Assembly (NCBI GenBank): GCA_964017235.1
Contig: OZ024940.1
Span: 1,178,001-1,242,000 of the forward strand
DNA: 64,000 bases
Direction: 5' to 3'
Origin: Sabellastarte sp. h YS-2021
Lineage: Eukaryota; Annelida; Polychaeta; Sabellida; Sabellidae
The notes beneath the pieces are model-generated. The model made no database searches. It was not told the origin of the DNA and saw only the letters and a program-made list of their open reading frames with translations. How positions within the stretch are numbered: position 1 is the stretch's first letter; each line of letters starts with the position of its first letter. Positions 46,451 to 58,230 of this stretch are shown piece by piece. Made by a program: the position numbers and the translations under genes.

Positions 46451-47339
46451 ATTAGACAAGTCAGTCCTCCAAGCCACTCTCTTTCTCAAAGTCACCTGAC
46501 TCTGACATCCACCAATGAGAAGTGAGTATTTGGACACACACCCCCCCCCCCCCTTTCAGTCAGCCCAGGTATATTGACTGTTCACACACAGTGGTACAGG
46601 GACATGGCTCATAAATACGGGTTATATTGAACACATGAGTTTGATTATGAGTTTTATGTCCTAAATAATGGACCTTCTCTGTCCCGCCCTGCTTCATTTC
46701 AACAGTTAGAATTAGTTTGTCTAGTTGAAATGATGAAATAATTTTGCATGCATATTGCATGCATTATCCAGTATATTCCCCCTTTCATGACTGAAGGACA
46801 TTCGCGGTACAAACATTATGTTATTCAACTCCATGGCTCATAATGTATATGCCTTTGATGAGATTTTGCCCAGTAAATCAGGCGACGACTGTCATTCTGT
46901 TTGTTTGTTAGGAACAACACAGGAGAAGAAAGATATACATCTTTTTTACAGTAAATATACGTCTGACATACAAATGACTTACTGTCTTGGAGATTCAGAA
47001 CCAATTCTGGATTCAGGATTTTGGGAAAGAAAAAAGTTATTTGGATTTTGGTGGAGGTACTCACTCTTCAAGTGTCATTTATTTATTTATTTGGGGATAT
47101 CCCTGTCTTGATGAGATGGGGGGAAAGCATACTGGCTGGTGTGAAGACCCTGCACTGAAAACAAACCCATTGGTCGATCACCAGCATTCAAACGACACGG
47201 GTGGTCATTAAGATAAATGGTCATAGAGATTAAACGCTCTTCAGAAATTAAGACACAAAAATCTGTTAAAGGGTTTAAACAGCGATGTAACGCAAAACCA
47301 GATGTCACATTGGATACTGTTAAAGTATATGTTGTTATT

Positions 47340-48350
47340 CCCAGTAAACATCGCAAACGTTTATAAACATTTAGTCAACCTATTAATGTTTTTAAAACCA
47401 AATATATTTATTTATTTGGGGTTTTACGTCGCTTTCAACACTGTACAGGTCATATCACGACAGGTAGTTGGACGGGCGGAGGAAACCAGTACATAGAGTT
47501 CGTTAGGGTTCTGTACTGTAAACTACCGACCAACGGTAAGCAACTACCAGCTTTCCCACTTGAGGCCGTGCCAGGGATCGAACCCCGGCCTCAGAGGTGG
47601 GAGGCACGAGTGTTACCACCCTGCCACCATGGCCACCTTTAAAACCAAATATAAACCTAAATATTGGTAATTATTCAATACTGTGGTTTTATAAACGTTT
47701 GAGCAATATTAGTTTGGTATATAAACGTTTAATAAACGTTTCTAGACCTTTTACAAAGAGTGAAGAATATCTTAACCTCGTTTTCATTTTGAATGATGAT
47801 GTCAGCACAGCCATTTTGAGAGAAACTGGAGAAATATTTCTATAAGTATATCTTGCTGTATCACTGTTGTTTGAAGCCATCATTAAATGTCAAGTAGAAA
47901 TATAGAAGTACATTATATCATAGAATGCACTGTACAAAGTTAAATTGATGTAACTTGAGTAATTATTCATAAAATGACCTTCGTTTATAACTTAAATTGG
48001 GTAATGTAGAAAACGTTTATAAACATTTATAATTGTCTTTAAATGGTGTATAAATGTTTATAAATGTTGATCTTTGTTGATTAGGTCCAAATGGTTTATA
48101 AACATTTATAAACGTTTACAAACTTTTCTAAACCAAATTCAAATAGTTATGCAAGGTTTACAATGATTGTACCCTAAATGTTTTTATATAAACGTTTATG
48201 TATTAGCGTTTATAAGTGCATAAATGTTTATGCTTAAACGTTGATCAACGTTTATAGGTGAACATTTAGGAGCCCATCATTTTAAACCTGAAATAAACCG
48301 TTCATAGTTAGGTTCATAAACGTCTATAAACGTTTTTAATGTTTACTGGG
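47340..48350. mobile_element. 'aaacgtttataaacg' TIR element with nested SINE
   Basis: Left end cccagtaaacatcgcaaacg; reverse complement of the right end cccagtaaacattaaaaacg. Length without the SINE and one duplication copy is about 764 bp. Largest and most complete copy of this family here. Confidence 0.85.
47406..47637 (-). repeat. SINE, family A, nested in an inverted-repeat element
   Basis: Flanked by a perfect 15-bp duplication tttaaaaccaaatat (47391-47405 and 47638-47652), both halves of which belong to the surrounding TIR element. The SINE is therefore the younger insertion. Confidence 0.92.
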
Positions 48351-49080
48351 TCTAGTTTGTGAGATTTTCTTATTTGCGCCACTTAAATTGGAAAGCTATG
48401 AAGACCGTTGATCTCTATGACCGCTTATCTTATTGACCACCCATGTACCCACTTTGCCAATTGAGGTTGGTTCTGCAGTCAAACCCAGGTCCTGTGCTGG
48501 GTGTGGTGTGGTAGACTGATTCTATTCAATCACAACTGAAATAGGAAAAGGGTATTTCACTTAAACTTCATTCCTATAAAAATAATAATAAAAAAAAACC
48601 ACACACAAGAAAAATCCAGAAATTAATTCTTGCAAAATCAAACAGTTGACTGTTGATCGTCATTCATTTGTGTTGCTCTTACAAAAGAGAGAGAGATCCA
48701 TTCATTAATTTTGGAGTTATTCTGACAGACAGACAGACAGACACACCCCCAAAGCATAATCTCTTCTCAGAGGTACAGGTCAGTTTGTAAATAGCATCCA
48801 TGAATCAATAGGAAATTATAGTATGGTACTTCACTGTTGTGGGTCAAATCTTACCTTTCAAACTGTAAAACCAAAAATTAAATCGGTAATAGTTTTTTTC
48901 CCTCTTTTTAAACTAAGGTTCCGTGCTGAGTTTCCCTCTGCACTAGTCCCCTCAGTCAAGCAGTGGAGTGGATGGTATTAAGATAAAAACTTTACCCGGA
49001 AAAAAAAAAAACCCCACAGAATTTATCATCATAGGTGACAAACCCATTAGAGAGTCACTTGCACCAGATTTTCCGGTATC
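48351..49080. other. Spacer, no gene supported
   Basis: Contains 'gacagacagacagacaga' (48725-48743) and A runs. No recognised element. Confidence 0.45.
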
Positions 49081-49084
49081 ACTT

Positions 49085-49400
49085 CTTCAAAACACTAGCT
49101 CTCCATCGGTGGAAGTAAAAAAAATCTGGGTGTTATCTTGACTCAAAACAATTCCTTTGAAAGCCATATTTCCAAGGTTTGCCAGGCATGTTACTATCAT
49201 CTTTGCGATTTGAGGCAAATTCGCAAATCCCTTAATGTTGATACTGCAATACTTCTGGCAAACGCAATGATCAGTAGTTGTTTGGACTACTGTTACTCTT
49301 TGTTGGGTTTTTTGTTGTGGGTTCAGAAAAAATCTAACATAGCTAAACCACAGAGTTCGAAATGCTCTTTGCTGTACTGGTTTTCTGACTTGATGGAATG
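49085..49400 (+). pseudogene. LINE reverse transcriptase remnant (region after the RT core)
   Basis: The frame reads NLGVILTQNNSFESHISKV, then SKVCQACYYHLCDLRQIRKS and SCLDYCYSLL. This LGVxLD...H(I)xxVxxxxxxxLxxLxxI pattern with 'SxLDYCNSLL' is the standard stretch just downstream of the RT domain in CR1/Jockey-type LINEs. It is broken soon after LDYC, so it is a dead fragment. It probably belongs with the C-terminal fragment around 49.84-50.5 kb. Confidence 0.8.
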
Positions 49401-49839
49401 AGTCATGTTGCACCCAAGCCTGACCCCCCCCCTCCCCGTAACTATCAGCATTAATGAAATCAACCAGTCTTACTATATAGGGTAGAACGCCTGGGGCCAC
49501 TTGTATGCTTAAACTAGTATTTGTATACGACCAAAATTATTTATTATAACTTGTAGCCAGTCAGAAATAAGCATTAGTAACTTTTAGTAATCTTAGTAAC
49601 TTAGTTATCTTAACTTTACTTTATATAAGTCAGTATTAACCTTCTTAGTAATTTAGTAATGTTGCTTTTAATTGTAGTGGTTGGTCTTCAATATTAACCC
49701 AGTAGTTTCGTAATGTAATTTTAACCTAGTAATGTGTTAGTATTAGGTCTTAGTATGTGTTATTGTACAGTGTGTGTTTTTACTAATAAATAATTTTTAT
49801 CCCAACGTGTCTCACTTCTAGGCTTGTTACTCGTGGCAA

Positions 49840-50560
49840 TAGGCTATCTGTTTTCTCAACCCATCCTAAGAAGCACAGATGTAGGCGTTAGAACTGAAAT
49901 GATTAGTAAAATTTGCTAGCCAGGTAGTCGCTTGCATTAACCGTCGACTAAACGACTAATTATTTCTGATGTTTAGCATGTATGAGGAATACCAAAAACT
50001 TGTGTGTTCCGGATGTAAACAAACAAAATGGTGGATCGCGAGATGCTGAAAAGCAAGGAATTCACCAGATTATTCGGTAAACTGGCCAATAATGTAATAT
50101 TTTGATATTTTACAAATAAAATGCACATAAAATGCTTTAATTTGATATGTTTTAAGGTCTTAACTCGAGACGCTCATAGCTCCAACGATCATGTGTAATC
50201 CGCTATGGGGGTGATATACACAAGAAAACAATTTTTAACCGATTTCATAATATTGGCATCGACTAGTGCTTTGATAACCTACTAATCAGTTAGCAGGAAT
50301 AATCGTTTCAGCTCTTGTAGGCGTGGCTTCACAGTTGCCACATCAGTTGAACGGAACAGGCTGCCACAAACTCTCAGAACCCAGAAGGCCTCCCACCACC
50401 ACCACCTTAGTCATACCCTGGCTGGTACTTTTTGGACATTGACCCATGTCTGTCCCTGGACTACCCCTTCTTGGAATCAAGAGCCTCAGATGATTTGTAT
50501 CAAGTTGGCACTCTATAAATCCCTCTACTATTATTATTATTATTATTATATAATATTATT
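49840..50560 (+). pseudogene. LINE C-terminal and 3' end remnant split by a short TIR element
   Basis: The frame LSVFSTHPKKHRC before 49880 and GFTVATSVERNRLPQTLRT after 50324 are the two sides of one LINE C-terminus (usual pattern 'G.RSFxVAAPxxWNxLPxxIR'). It ends in an ATT microsatellite (about 50528-50550), as expected of a LINE 3' tail. Confidence 0.7.
49889..50315. mobile_element. Short hAT-like TIR element inside the LINE remnant
   Basis: Ends tagaactgaaatgatta and (reverse complement) agagctgaaacgattat, flanked by tgtaggcgt on both sides (49880-49888 and 50316-50324). Non-coding. Confidence 0.82.
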
Positions 50561-50683
50561 ATTATATTAATTTTTCAATATGTCTCCAGAGGCTTTTCAT
50601 CTATAGTAAATCTACTTAGTCTTGTGAAAAACCAGGTCCGTAATTTGGAAGACTGGTGAACTGATGACGATGTTGTCAATTTA

Positions 50684-50911
50684 GTTATTTATTTATTTAT
50701 TTGGGTGTTTTACGCCGCTTTCAACACTGTACAGGTCATATCACGGCGGGTAGTTGGAAGGGCGGAGGAAACCAGTGCATACAGTTCGTCAGGGTTCTGT
50801 ACTGTAAACTTCCAGCTAACTGCCAACTTCCAGCTTTCCCACTTGAGGCCGTGCCAGGAACCGAACCGAGGTGGGAGGCGAGAGTGTTACCACTCGGTCA
50901 CCGTGGCCCCT
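50684..50911 (-). repeat. SINE, family A
   Basis: Full-length reverse copy ('ttatttatttatttgggtgt' to 'caccgtggccc'). Flanks 'gttgtcaattta' and 'gttgtaaattga' look like a slightly decayed target duplication. Confidence 0.85.
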
Positions 50912-51089
50912 GTTGTAAATTGAGAAATTTTATGAATTCAATCCCAAAGGTGTGAGAGGACAGAGACCATTTAAAGCCAGTCCTCAGTCAAATAGTGATG
51001 CACAAATATAATCATCTTAGGCATCCCTGACTTGTGGCACAGGTGAAATGTAATGGAATTTTTGTCCTGGGAGAAAAACCTTCCCCTTT

Positions 51090-51217
51090 TACCTGTAAAC
51101 TGCTGACCATCGGCAAGCAACTACCAGCTTTCCCACATGGGGGCCGGGGTTTGAAACCCAGACCTCAGAGAGAGGTGGGAGGTCAGAGTGATACCACAGC
51201 AACCACCTTGACCCCGC
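51090..51217 (-). repeat. SINE, family A, partial
   Basis: Only the head-side half is present ('cctgtaaactgctgaccatc' to 'ccaccttgacccc'). Confidence 0.75.
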
Positions 51218-52191
51218 CTTGATCAAAATAAGACTTTGGCCTTTCACAGAATTTATAACAGTTGCAGTTAATCCAAAGGTTTCATCAGGTTTTGTATGAC
51301 GTCACAGGAGACAGTTGTCAGCATTAAACCTTCCACTCCACTAGTAATAGATTTATATGAAAATACATTAAATTGAAAATTTAATTACTTAAATGTAGCT
51401 TTTATAAGCTACAAGCCTGCGATGTGGGGCTGAATGCTGTTCTCGGATGGCCGCAAGGCATCACGGCCAACGTCTAAGAAAAATAGACATTTATAGTTGG
51501 CCGTAGTCTCAAGATGTCCTCACGTGATAACCTTTGACCTCTCGACCTACTTTCTTGTTATGATAAAGCCATTATTGGTAAGTACATGTACAATATGAAC
51601 ATACCGGTAAGCCAGTTCGTGGTTTCGAGTGCGCATGCTCAAGTCGCTTGTTTATGTTGCGAAAGGCACACACACAAACAAGTACCACGCGGTTGAATGA
51701 AATAGATCAGAACTTAGGGTTAAAACTCGTGAAATTGTCATTTCTTGCTTGATTTGGGTACATAATATATCATTTTAAAGCTTAGAACACATAGGAAGCA
51801 TCTACGACGGCAATACCTCATCATTTTATCACAAACGGGTGAAAATTGTTTTTTTTTTTGCCTTTATTATTTAAACTTATTTGTACTATTTGAGGGGAAC
51901 TGTAGTTTGTGATATTTTTTAGGGAATCAGTGGAGAATCAGTGAAGAATTTTGAGAAAGCCTTGAATTCACCAGAAATAAGATGTTAAAAAAAACGAAAT
52001 TTTGGCAATGAAAGTATATAGATTAAACATGGATGTCTAAAAAAATTTGAAGTTACAAAGACGACACTCGTATAACTTTAGAATGGTTTTTTATTGTAGG
52101 TTATACTGCTTTCTATTCTAATATCTGTGGTTGTATATTTCCTTATAAGGTATTGGAGGAACTTTTAAATACTTCTGAGGTAAGGAAATAT

Positions 52192-52492
52192 CCCAGCAAA
52201 CATTCTAAATGTTTATAAACGTTTATAAACCTTAAAAACGATTTGTAAACCTAAAATAAAACTTTTAAAAAAATAAAAATTTTAAACCTTATTTCAACCT
52301 TATCTAAACCTTTTTCTTATAGGTTTTAAAACGTTTATAAACGTTGGACATATGGTTTAGAAACATTTAAAAACGTTTACATAAATGTTTGCAAGTATTT
52401 CATTTTAAACCTTATTTAAGCCTCATCTAAACGTTTCCCTTATGGGTTTATAAATGGTTTAGAAACATTTGAAATGTTTCCTGTATACTGGT
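52192..52492. mobile_element. Short 'aaacgtttataaacg' family member
   Basis: Left end cccagcaaacattctaaatg; right part 'aaacatttgaaatgtttcct'. About 300 bp of repeated 'gtttataaac' words; right terminus imperfect. Confidence 0.6.
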
Positions 52493-52963
52493 AAACCCAA
52501 ATTTGACTTTAAATAAGTTTTTTCTCTCGATTTTAATGCAATAACAACCATCACAAGTGTTGTTCAAATACCTTTCTAATGTTATTATTATTAACTTTTT
52601 TTTTGCATGTTAAGTAATGTTTGGTAAAAGATGAACCCCTGTTTAGATCCGCAATGTTTTAATTCCTCCAATTTGGTTAAAATTAATGATGTTGTGTTTT
52701 TTTTAATTGAAGCTGTAGTAACATAGTATTTATACCAATTTCAAAGGCAAATTACTATTATAGGTTTCATGGCTTTTATTTAAGGAAGTTGTGTTGTTTG
52801 TTGGCAAAGATATAATCAAATTACTATACAAACTAGTATGAGAAATGAACAATAATAGAAAGATATGAAGTACAGTGTAAATATACGTCTATATAGCGAA
52901 TGGAGGATTGATTTTAATGGAATAAAATTGAACACAAACCCTGTTGAAATATACCTTTGTCAT

Positions 52964-52995
52964 GATGTGTGTGTATGTGTGTGTGTGTGTGTGTG
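52964..52995 (+). repeat. GT microsatellite
   Basis: About 30 bp of (gt)n with one 'at' interruption. Confidence 0.9.
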
Positions 52996-53009
52996 GTTAA
53001 CATAGTTTC

Positions 53010-53240
53010 AGGGGCCACGGTGGCAGAGTGGTAACACTCTCGTCTCCCACCTCTGAGGCCGGGGTTCCATCCCCGTCATGGCCTTAAGTGGGAAAGCTGG
53101 TAGTTGCTTGCCGTTGGTCGGCAGTTTACAGTACAGAACCCTAGCGAACTGTATGTACTGGTTTCCTCTGCCCTTCCAACTACCCGTCGTGATATGACCT
53201 GTACAGTGTTGAAAGCGACGTAAAACCCCAAATAAATAAA
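53010..53240 (+). repeat. SINE, family A, with 12-bp target duplication
   Basis: Flanked by taacatagtttc at 52998-53009 and 53241-53252. Head ggggccacggtggcagagtg, body, tail 'ccccaaataaataaa' are all intact: a young copy. Confidence 0.9.
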
Positions 53241-53278
53241 TAACATAGTTTCTCTTATGAATTATTTATTTGGATGCT

Positions 53279-54491
53279 GGGCCAGTATTCATAAAACTTG
53301 CTGAGACCAAATTTTGTCTCAAGTCTTAAGTTTTGGTCTCAAGTCTGAGACCATTTTTAGTCTCAAACTTGTTAGCTATTCACAAAACAGTTTAGTCTCA
53401 GATTTGGTCTCAAACTTAAGACTGGTACATAGTTGTCTTAAATATTTTGTTCAAAGTCTCAAGCATTATTTCATCTTAACTGAGATTCATATTTTTTATT
53501 TTTTTATGGCTTAATGTAAAGTAGAAATAATTTACAACCTGTATACTACTTGGCCTAAACTTTTGGAACAACTGATAGCACAAATTTTGGCTTCAAAAGT
53601 ACCTTACTTTGAGTTTTCTGACTGCACAGCAACAAAGAAGTGGATCATGTGACATCCAAAATAAAAAACAATTGACACAATTTTCTATTTATTTTTTTTT
53701 TATTTTAATAGACAGAATAATTTTTGTTAAGAATTAGAACACACAGAACAACTATTGATCTTTAAAAAATGTTGGATAGATTTGCAAGTTAATGATTTTG
53801 TTTACATTGGGAAGACTTGAGACTGGTCTCAGCTTGGTCTCAGCTGAGAACCTGTTTGTGAATACAAAGTTGAGATTTCGTCTCAGCTGAGACCAAATCT
53901 CAAAGCTGAGACTAACTTTTGTCTCAGACTTAAGATCTCTTCATCCCCCCTGTGGGTCCGGGGAAGTAGAATAGGCGCAACGTGCCCTCCTGCGTGTCGT
54001 AAGAGGCGACTACATGGAGGAAGTATAGATACACATATATCACAGTGTAATACCAGACTAGAGTGAAGTTTTACTTTATGTTTTATTTATATGTTCTTCT
54101 TTTTATTGATGCTTTGTATCTGTTTTATTCTCTTTGTTTCTATACAGTTTATTTGTTGTAGTCGTTTACTGTGATCTTATTTTTAAATTCTTTTTTATGT
54201 TTAGATTTAGTTTTGAAATATAGCCTCCTATTTTTGTTTTTTAATCCTTATATCTACTGTGTTTTATTAGTATTTTGGTCATATTTTGATAAATATTTCT
54301 TGTTTTTTTATAGTTTATCTTGTCGTTACTTGTGTGTGTGTTATGGTTATTTTATGAAATATAATGTATTTGTACATACTTATGTAGTTTTAGAATATTT
54401 GTAAATATTTAGTGCAGTATAACACTTAGGTGTTTTTGCACTGTAATTTTAATTAACTTTAACTTTAAGATCTCTTCATGAATATGGCGCC
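53279..54491. mobile_element. 'gggccagtattcat' inverted-repeat element, interrupted
   Basis: Left end gggccagtattcataaaact; reverse complement of the right end ggcgccatattcatgaagag. Arms are rich in inverted 'ctgagacc/ggtctcag' words. The right arm is split by the 53945-54464 insertion. Confidence 0.72.
53945..54464 (+). mobile_element. 520-bp retro-type insertion with 15-bp duplication
   Basis: Flanked by ttaagatctcttcat at 53930-53944 and 54465-54479. Starts 'cccccctgtgggtccgggga' and contains 'tgtcgtaagaggcgactaca', a pattern I associate with a widespread invertebrate repeat family that I cannot name with certainty. The rest is T-rich, ending 'aattttaattaactttaac'. No TIRs, so a SINE or LINE end is more likely than a DNA element. 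Confidence 0.72.
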
Positions 54492-55350
54492 AGATGCCTT
54501 GCCAACTTACAGGAATTTGGTTGAAGATTGGATAAATATAAAACAAATATAAAATATGTATATAAAAATATAATATTCACACCATTTCAAAGGCAATTTA
54601 TTACATATTCTGGTGCTTTTCATTTTGTAAAAATCCGGTAAGTATTTCCAGAGATACAGCCATTTTATTACGAAGATGAGGACAAGAAAAAATTCGCCTA
54701 TTTTCGCCCACCACGTGCTTTTGTTTACGTGCTCTCCCGAGGTTTGTTTACACCGGAAGATCGGAACATGCGACTAGGCTTATTCCCAGTGGACCTTTCC
54801 ACGGTGTCAATCAAAATACCGCAAATCGGCATATATCCTGTTTACTACAATGGCAACAACCAATCATTTCCTCCGATTTTCATCGGCGCCATTTTGAATC
54901 ACAAAAACGTGGTCATTTTTAGGGACATATTTGTAAATATTATTGCTTTCTGACAATGGAACAAAAAGAAACCACAGTGTAATTTCATAAAAAAATTATA
55001 TCATCAATCCTACCTACTTTAAAATGTCCGCAATGCATACATATATTCCCAAGCTGCCATTGTTTATATTTTACTGCAATGCACGAGGATTTGTTTTGAT
55101 CAATAAATTGCTTATTTATTTATTTTATAATTTTTGTCACAATAAAGCAAATATACTTTATTATATAATTTCTAATTATATGCTACATCCAATCATTTAA
55201 AATGCGTGTTATTTCTCTTATATCTAGAAATACTCAATGTTTACATTTCATTTCCCGCCATTTTCGCCATTTGTTTGTCAGACAAGGCCTGACATGGAGA
55301 CAACTAAAATACCATAAACCAGGAAGTGGGCGTGGCCTATGGAACGGTCA
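54492..55350. other. CpG-containing spacer
   Basis: CpG is more frequent than around it (54690-54910, 55240-55340). ORFs exist but no domain is recognised; could be part of the unidentified insert at 51603-55355. Confidence 0.4.
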
Positions 55351-55468
55351 GTGTAAAGCTTGCTCTTAACCTACACGCATGAGTGCATTATAGATCCATC
55401 AAATTTAATCAGAAAAGCCGTCAAATTGTTCATTGTTAATCTCAGAACGGTCGATTATACTCATTTAT

Positions 55469-56110
55469 GGCCAGGTCACACAGTGGCGAGGGTGCTACGA
55501 TGATATCTGCGAATAGAGAAGAATAAAGGCGACTTCAAATTCGCCAGAATTCGCAAAAAAAAAAAGCGGGAAAGTGTAGTCACGTGATAAAAGATCTTCA
55601 TACTTCTACGACCCCTCTACGATGTTCTACGATGCCTTTCGAATGTCCTGAGACAAAGCAAGAATATACAAAGAATACCCTACGAACTGGTGAAGATATC
55701 TGGTGAATTTACCCACGAATCAGCTACAAGTAGGAGAGAATGAATGCGATACTTGGGGAATCTTCTACGACAAAGGAAGAACCAGTTGAGAACAAGGAAG
55801 AATATTTGGCGAATTTACTGAGAACAAGAAGGTATAGTACGATTTGCTGGAGAATGTCCTACCACAGAGCTACGATGTAGAAGAATCTGCTCCCAATAGC
55901 GGCGAATTCCCATGGCGGAATAAAAAAAACCGCCAAGAATCACCGAATACCGGCGATAGTTTTGAACAGTTTGAAACTGTCGTAGTCAGATGACGATCCA
56001 TGGAGAACGGTGGAGAACAGTGAAGATGGACCAAGAATATGCTACCAACGGGGAAGAATTTCAGGATCGCGCATATTCGCCACTAAAAATCGCCACAGTG
56101 TGAGCTGGCT
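55469..56110. mobile_element. 'gccaggtcacactgtg' TIR element, complete
   Basis: Left end ggccaggtcacacagtggcg; reverse complement of the right end agccagctcacactgtggcg. About 640 bp with no transposase frame: a non-autonomous DNA element. The second copy lies inverted at 45.3 kb. Confidence 0.8.
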
Positions 56111-56903
56111 TTAACCTCGTACATGTATAAAATCTACCATAAAGTAGAGTCAAACAGAAAATACAGATCTCATACAAGTATTTCTTCTACTGTCTCGCCA
56201 GGCGGAATACGCCTATTTCTTAGTTTTCTCGCTTCAATTGCAATTGGATAAACTAGTGATACTTCAATAGGTCTTAGAGAGTAGATCTGGTTCAGAGAGT
56301 TTGTTCTATGTCCAGCCTGCCTCAGTGACTGAGTGGCATGCCATTGATGTACTTCTTTCCAAAACCCTGCGGAGAAACACTGAAGCCACTGTAGAACAGT
56401 TTCAAAAAGATCCTGCATAAGTCCTTCAACATGACGTCAAAATTGGGTTTTTGTGTTCCGTTCAACAGCCAATACAGAGTCAACAGCCTGTGAATAGATG
56501 CCACAAACTTGCTAGACCCACTAGGGCCATCGAGGACCTCTTCATTTAAAATACTACCGGGTCATGAAAAATCTTGCTGATCTGGCAAATATATGTTTGG
56601 ACTTCTTTTCTTTTCAGTGAGACAATTTTCAAAATCTAATTCTGTGCACAAATATCAACACCTATCACAGTCACTAGAGTCAGCTTTTTAGCTACCTTGG
56701 GGAATTCAATAGCCGGGAACTGAGGGAAACATTAAAGTATATAGAATTACTTCAAAATCTTCAGAGGTCAAAGTATGTTTGTTTGTTTGTATGTTAGCCC
56801 ATTCTATACCACAGTTTTTTACCTGTGAATCTCATTTTTTTTTTTTGAATAACATTACCATTGGTCTGAAGCACCGCGAAAATTTGGGCCCAATCAGATT
56901 TTG

Positions 56904-57055
56904 GAGGTCCTCAGTGGCCTAGTGGTTAGCAAGTTTGGCATCTAATCATAGACTGTCACCTCTGTGGGTTCGAGTCTCACAAGTGGCAATTCTGAGGACC
57001 TGTCCCAATATGTTGAATGGGACGTAAAACCCCAACTTTGACCTTTGACCTTTGA
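56904..57055 (+). repeat. Short SINE, family D, with 14-bp target duplication
   Basis: Flanked by ccaatcagattttg at 56890-56903 and 57056-57069. The 152-bp insert has A box TGGCCTAGTGG and B box GGTTCGAGTCT and ends in a 'tttgacc' repeat tail, so it is a minimal tRNA-headed SINE. Confidence 0.85.
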
Positions 57056-57496
57056 CCAATCAGATTTTGACTTTCCTATGATGTTTTATTAATATACGCT
57101 GTCATACAAGTCAGTGGCACCATTTCAAATTCTCAGGCAAGTCTGAATAACAGTTTTTCTCTTTACTTTTTTTTTCAAAATGAAAACCAAAGTGGGTGTA
57201 GTTAGAATCTTGTTATGCAGAAGACGGGTAGATTCTGTTGCATGACTCGGTCGTAGTCTCATTTCATTTTTCGAATTGCTGCCATTGAAAAATATTTTTG
57301 GTTTATTTTTTTTTGATTCAACACAAATTCATGTTTGTGTCTTAACGTGTCCCTTGTTGTCGGTCACGGAGAAAATTGGGGAAAAAAAATACACAGATGA
57401 AAATTAAAAGGTAATGGATGATATATGATCACTTGGTCAGCATCCATTTGTATTTTGTATGACATGGTCCAAAGCAAGGTTCAGGGGGCCACGGTA

Positions 57497-57987
57497 GACC
57501 GAGTTTCTGTCCCGTCGCCAATTGCTGTTGATATACTGATGGACGCAATGGCGAGGGACAGAGCTCACATGTACCTGTTTTCTGTGTAAATTTTCTAACG
57601 GCATATTTGTACACATATTGCCACAAGTATAAAGTGTTATTTGGTTTCTTTAAGGTCTGTATATATGCCGTTCACTTATATTTCATGCCAATCAAACTGG
57701 CATGTAGTTATTTCAACCAATTTTCAAAATGTAAACAAACCTTCAACACTGCATAGTTATATACAAAAGAAATTCCTGGCTTCTGAAAGCAGCTTAATTT
57801 AATAACATATACATTGTAACCTGGATACAGCTATAATAGACATAACAAGGAGTTTTTGAAAGCGAATACAATCATTCCCCACAGTTCGAGATTTACACAG
57901 AAAACAGGTACATGGGAACTCTGTCCCTCGCCATTGCGTACCGTTAGAAATATCAACAGCAATGCGCGACGGGACAGAAACTCGGTC
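57497..57987. mobile_element. 491-bp TIR element with TA duplication (Tc1/mariner-type MITE)
   Basis: Ends gaccgagtttctgtcccgtc in both orientations, flanked by TA (57495-57496 and 57988-57989). The arms continue as inverted repeats for about 100 bp ('gcaatggcgagggacagagc', 'acctgttttctgtgtaaatt'). Non-coding. Confidence 0.85.
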
Positions 57988-57989
57988 TA

Positions 57990-58230
57990 GGGGCCACGGC
58001 AGAGAGGTAACACTCTCGCCTCTCACCTCTGAGATCAGGGTTCGGTTCATGGCTCTACCTCAAGTGGGAAAGCTGGTAGTTGCTTGCCGTTGGTCGGCAG
58101 TTTACCAGTACAGAAACCTTGACACACCAACTGTATGTATGTACTGGTTTCCTCCGCCCGCAAAACTACCCGTCGTGAAATGACCTGTACAGTGTTAAAA
58201 GCAACGTGAAACCCCAAATAAATAAATAAA
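57990..58230 (+). repeat. SINE, family A, next to a short TIR element
   Basis: Head 'ggggccacggcagagaggta' to tail 'ccccaaataaataaataaa'. Starts one base after the TA that flanks the 57497-57987 element. Confidence 0.85.

Larger units (their letters stand above)
50590..55460 (+). repeat. Segment homologous to 22245-22990 (copy split by insertions)
   Basis: The pieces align in order with the 22-kb segment but are separated by a SINE (50684-50911), a short insert near 51395-51560 and about 3.75 kb between 51603 and 55355. Confidence 0.55.

Noticed and set aside
56170-56560. Two overlapping minus-strand ORFs near 56.2-56.5 kb
   Set aside because: They look somewhat protein-like and could be one frameshifted decayed frame, but I recognise no domain and see no splice sites, so I do not call a gene.
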